Positions 5,364-7,352 of a DNA stretch of 7,352 nt are shown here, piece by piece. The number at the start of each line of letters is the position of its first letter. Position 1 is the first letter of the stretch. The notes beneath the pieces were generated by a model. That model was not told the DNA's origin. It ran no database searches and saw only the letters and a program-made list of their open reading frames with translations. The DNA is from Planctomycetia bacterium. GTDB taxonomy: Bacteria; Planctomycetota; Planctomycetia; Pirellulales; UBA1268. The stretch covers positions 1 through 7,352 of the forward strand of contig RFPF01000148.1 of NCBI GenBank assembly GCA_009926295.1, given 5' to 3'. Made by a program: the position numbers and the translations under genes.

Positions 5364-5777
5364 ATGCGCCACCTGCTCGCAGCCCTCGCCATCGTCGCTC
5401 TCCCGCTCGCGGTCCTGCCGACGGCCCGCACCGCCGCGGAGGAGACGATCATCCTCACGGAGGAGCATCCCGGAAGCCTCGATCTCGGGGGTGCCGACGG
5501 CTGCGGCTGTCGCGGCGTGCAGCGTCCGCCGTGGCATGGAAACGTGCGGGGCACGGGGTGCGGTCAGGCCTGCGGCACCGGCTGTGGAGGGGTGTACCAC
5601 GCCAACCCCTGCGGCCAGCTGCACCTGAGGAGGTTCGCGCGGGAGAACTGCATGACCCTGCCGCCATGCTTTCCGCGGATGCATGCCCTGTGCGCCGAGG
5701 GCTTCATGCCCACGCCACCGCCGCCGGCCATGCCTCGCTGCCACCAGTGCGGTGCGGTCATCGAGGGAGGATTCTGA
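5364..5777 (+). CDS. Secreted cysteine-rich hypothetical protein
   Basis: The 137-residue product starts with a Sec signal peptide, MRHLLAALAIVALPLAVLPT, with likely cleavage near ARTA|AEE (about residue 25). The mature part has 11 cysteines in about 110 residues. They are grouped as CGC, C-x3-C-x3-C, four single cysteines and a final CHQCG followed by AVIEGGF at the C-terminus. Glycine and proline are frequent and a PPPP run precedes the last motif. The odd cysteine count and CxxC-type pairs suggest a disulfide-stabilised or metal-binding exported protein in the periplasm or cell envelope. The CHQCG ending resembles half of a zinc ribbon, but no partner pair of the same kind is obvious. No SD is evident before the ATG. 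A nested hairpin sits just upstream. The gene converges on the transporter gene, with only 19 bases between the two stop codons. I do not recognise a named family. Confidence 0.7.
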   Translation: MRHLLAALAIVALPLAVLPTARTAAEETIILTEEHPGSLDLGGADGCGCRGVQRPPWHGNVRGTGCGQACGTGCGGVYHANPCGQLHLRRFARENCMTLPPCFPRMHALCAEGFMPTPPPPAMPRCHQCGAVIEGGF

Positions 5778-5796
5778 ACTCCCGCGCAGCGCCGGA

Positions 5797-7206
5797 TCAC
5801 GGAGCGATCCAGAGCCTGCCCGCGGAGAACACGGCCGCCGTGACGACGAGCGTGCCCACCACGTCGATGACCGCGCCGCTCGCCATCATGGCCCTGAGCG
5901 GAATCCGCCCCGAGCCGTAGACGAGCGCGTTGCAGGGCGTGCTCACCGGCATCATGAAGCCGAGGCTGGCGGCGAAGGTGGCCGCGAGCGCGGCCGGCAG
6001 GGGGTCGACGCCGGTCGCCTGCCCCATCGCGATCACGATCGGCACGACCATCGTCGCGCTCGCCACGTTGCTCGTGAACTCGCTGGTGACGACGGCCAGG
6101 AGGGCGGCCATGGCCACGAGGACGAGCCCGCCACCGTGCGGAATCCACCCGGTGACGGCCCTGCCGCAGGCGGCGGCGAGGCCCGTCGAGAAGCAGAGTT
6201 CACCCAGTGCCAGGCCGCCGCCGTAAAGCAGCACGATGTCCCAGTCGATGCGGGCCTGGCTCCAGACGAGGACGCGCGATGCCCGCCCGTCCGCCGCCCG
6301 ATCGCCGGGCAGTACGAAGAGCAGGATCGCCCCGATCACCGCCGCCACGCCCTCGGGGAGCCGATCCCGCAGCCAGCGATTGAGCGGGTGATCGGCCCCC
6401 AAGGCCATCACCAGGATTCCCGGAAAGACCCACATCGCGACGGTCGCCCCAAACGCGGCTGCCGTCGAACGCTGCCCCGTGGTCCAGGCACCGAGCCGTC
6501 CCCGCTCGCCGCGCACGTATGCCTGCACGCCCTCGAGGCGGTCGATGCCTGCGGGAAACATCCGCGCCATCACGGCCACGAGGATCGACGACAGGACCGC
6601 CACCAACGGCAGGCTCAGGCTGCACCAGACCGGAAACGAGATGGCGACGCCCGTCTGCTCGCGGATGAACCCGAGACCGATCAGATTGGTCGGCGTGCCG
6701 ATCGGCGTCGCCAGTCCGCCGATCGACGCCGCGAAGGCGATGCACAGGTAGAGCCCCGTGGTGAATCGTGACGAGGGCCGGGCTCCCGTCCGGTCGGCCG
6801 CCTCGTCGATGGCCCCGAGGATGCCCGACACGATCGCGAGCATCATCGCCGCCGTGACGGTGTTCGAGATGAAGGCGCTGATCGCCACCGACACGGCGAC
6901 CACGGCCGCCATGATCCCGCCGGGCCGCTCCCCGACCGCCGGCAGCGAAAGCACGGCGTAGGCGAGCCGGCGATCGAGCCGATGCTGCCGGATCGCCTCG
7001 GCGAGCAGGAACGATCCGATGAACAGAAAGATGAGCGGATCTGCGAACGGCCGGAAGACCTCCTTGGCAGGGGCGACCCCTGCGACCACGCACGCCGCCG
7101 CGCCGAGCAGGGCCGTCACCGCGAGCGGCAGGGCCTCGGTGAACCAGAGCACGATCACTGCGACGACGATCGGTGCGAGCCGCTGGGCTTCCGGGGAAAG
7201 ATCCAT
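5797..7206 (-). CDS. DASS (SLC13/DASS) family sodium:anion (dicarboxylate/sulfate-type) symporter
   Basis: This is a 469-residue polytopic inner-membrane protein with about 11-12 hydrophobic segments, full length for the family. The DASS repeat signatures are present twice. SNT occurs at 114-116 (AFISNTVTAAMM) with PIGTPTN at 168-174. SNV occurs at 379-381 (EFTSNVASATM) with MPVSTPCN at 419-426. In the VcINDY structure the two SNT motifs bind the substrate carboxylate and neighbouring residues bind sodium. The second motif here has Val in place of Thr. The expected role is sodium-driven uptake of dicarboxylates, sulfate or a related anion; substrate cannot be read from the sequence. The ATG at 7206 begins MDLSPEAQRLAPIVVAVIVLWFTEALPL, with a family-typical WxTEAlPL motif, so the start is credible although no strong SD precedes it. 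No neighbour suggests a pathway. No intrinsic terminator is visible between it and the convergent Cys-rich gene. Confidence 0.92.
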   Translation of the reverse strand: MDLSPEAQRLAPIVVAVIVLWFTEALPLAVTALLGAAACVVAGVAPAKEVFRPFADPLIFLFIGSFLLAEAIRQHRLDRRLAYAVLSLPAVGERPGGIMAAVVAVSVAISAFISNTVTAAMMLAIVSGILGAIDEAADRTGARPSSRFTTGLYLCIAFAASIGGLATPIGTPTNLIGLGFIREQTGVAISFPVWCSLSLPLVAVLSSILVAVMARMFPAGIDRLEGVQAYVRGERGRLGAWTTGQRSTAAAFGATVAMWVFPGILVMALGADHPLNRWLRDRLPEGVAAVIGAILLFVLPGDRAADGRASRVLVWSQARIDWDIVLLYGGGLALGELCFSTGLAAACGRAVTGWIPHGGGLVLVAMAALLAVVTSEFTSNVASATMVVPIVIAMGQATGVDPLPAALAATFAASLGFMMPVSTPCNALVYGSGRIPLRAMMASGAVIDVVGTLVVTAAVFSAGRLWIAP

Positions 7207-7352
7207 GACGACACTCTATCGCAACGTAGGATAGGCGTCCTGCCTGTCAGGAATTGCCCAAGCCGGCTCGGGACTGCCCAGCCCCTCTCTCCGGACGTTC
7301 GCTGCGGGCCTCCAGCCCTCCGCTCTCTGCATGTCCGCTTCGCTTCGCCATC
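7207..7352. other. Upstream region of the transporter; no gene supported, possible structured repeat
   Basis: No convincing coding frame is seen. TCCTG/CAGGA forms a small hairpin close to the transporter start. Further out, CGGAC (7292-7296) and GTCCG (7333-7337) are inverted around a pyrimidine-rich core containing GGGC/GCCC complementarity. The edge carries a tandem CTTCG-CTTCG sequence. The style resembles a dispersed intergenic repeat, but a single copy cannot prove that. Confidence 0.3.

Noticed and set aside
5683..6771. 362-residue plus-strand open frame
   Set aside because: It is antisense to the DASS transporter, rich in Arg, Asp and His, with no domain pattern.
1..7352. CRISPR array, tRNA/rRNA, transposase, phage or defence cassette
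   Set aside because: No spaced direct repeats, cloverleaf, terminal inverted repeats with transposase motifs, or nuclease/helicase signatures were seen on either strand.

Overview
The window looks like chromosome of a high-GC member of the Planctomycetes, probably the Pirellulales side. The best pointer is a PEP-CTERM exported protein whose mature N-terminus (INHGSFEG, then GTKVVYSNVTES) and PEP + hydrophobic segment + RRRK tail resemble the exosortase-sorted proteins common in that phylum. Small secreted or basic proteins of unknown function and weak Shine-Dalgarno (SD) signals at several starts fit too. The assignment is inference from protein style, not from a marker phylogeny.

Layout. 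Positions 1-1510 (+) hold the 3' part of rsmG (16S rRNA m7G527 methyltransferase), closely followed by a signal peptidase I-like S26 protease. A 305-bp leader region (1511-1815) rich in inverted repeats precedes a degenerate receiver-domain protein (1816-2310) and a 60-residue basic protein (2378-2560), which probably form one operon. After a 412-bp gap without a credible gene comes a PEP-CTERM protein gene (2973-3903) whose signal peptide and mature part lie in different frames. A strong intrinsic terminator (3984-4016) separates it from a convergent LarA-like/DUF2088 protein (4015-5199, -). Divergent from that is a secreted cysteine-rich protein (5364-5777, +), and a DASS-family anion/sodium symporter (5797-7206, -) closes the window. 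Positions 7207-7352 hold no gene that I can support.

How the parts relate. Most genes look like independent housekeeping or accessory units rather than one pathway. The signal peptidase could process the secreted proteins here, but nothing links them specifically. No exosortase, CRISPR array, tRNA, rRNA, transposase or phage gene is visible.

The most interesting signal is RNA-level. The leader of the receiver gene can fold into a nested stem (8 + 12 + 6 bp) in which CCTCCACG (1736-1743) pairs perfectly with CGTGGAGG (1802-1809), the segment holding that gene's SD. This looks like a translational switch. A second nested hairpin with a shared submotif lies upstream of the cysteine-rich protein. 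The other notable item is the apparent one-base frameshift in the PEP-CTERM gene.
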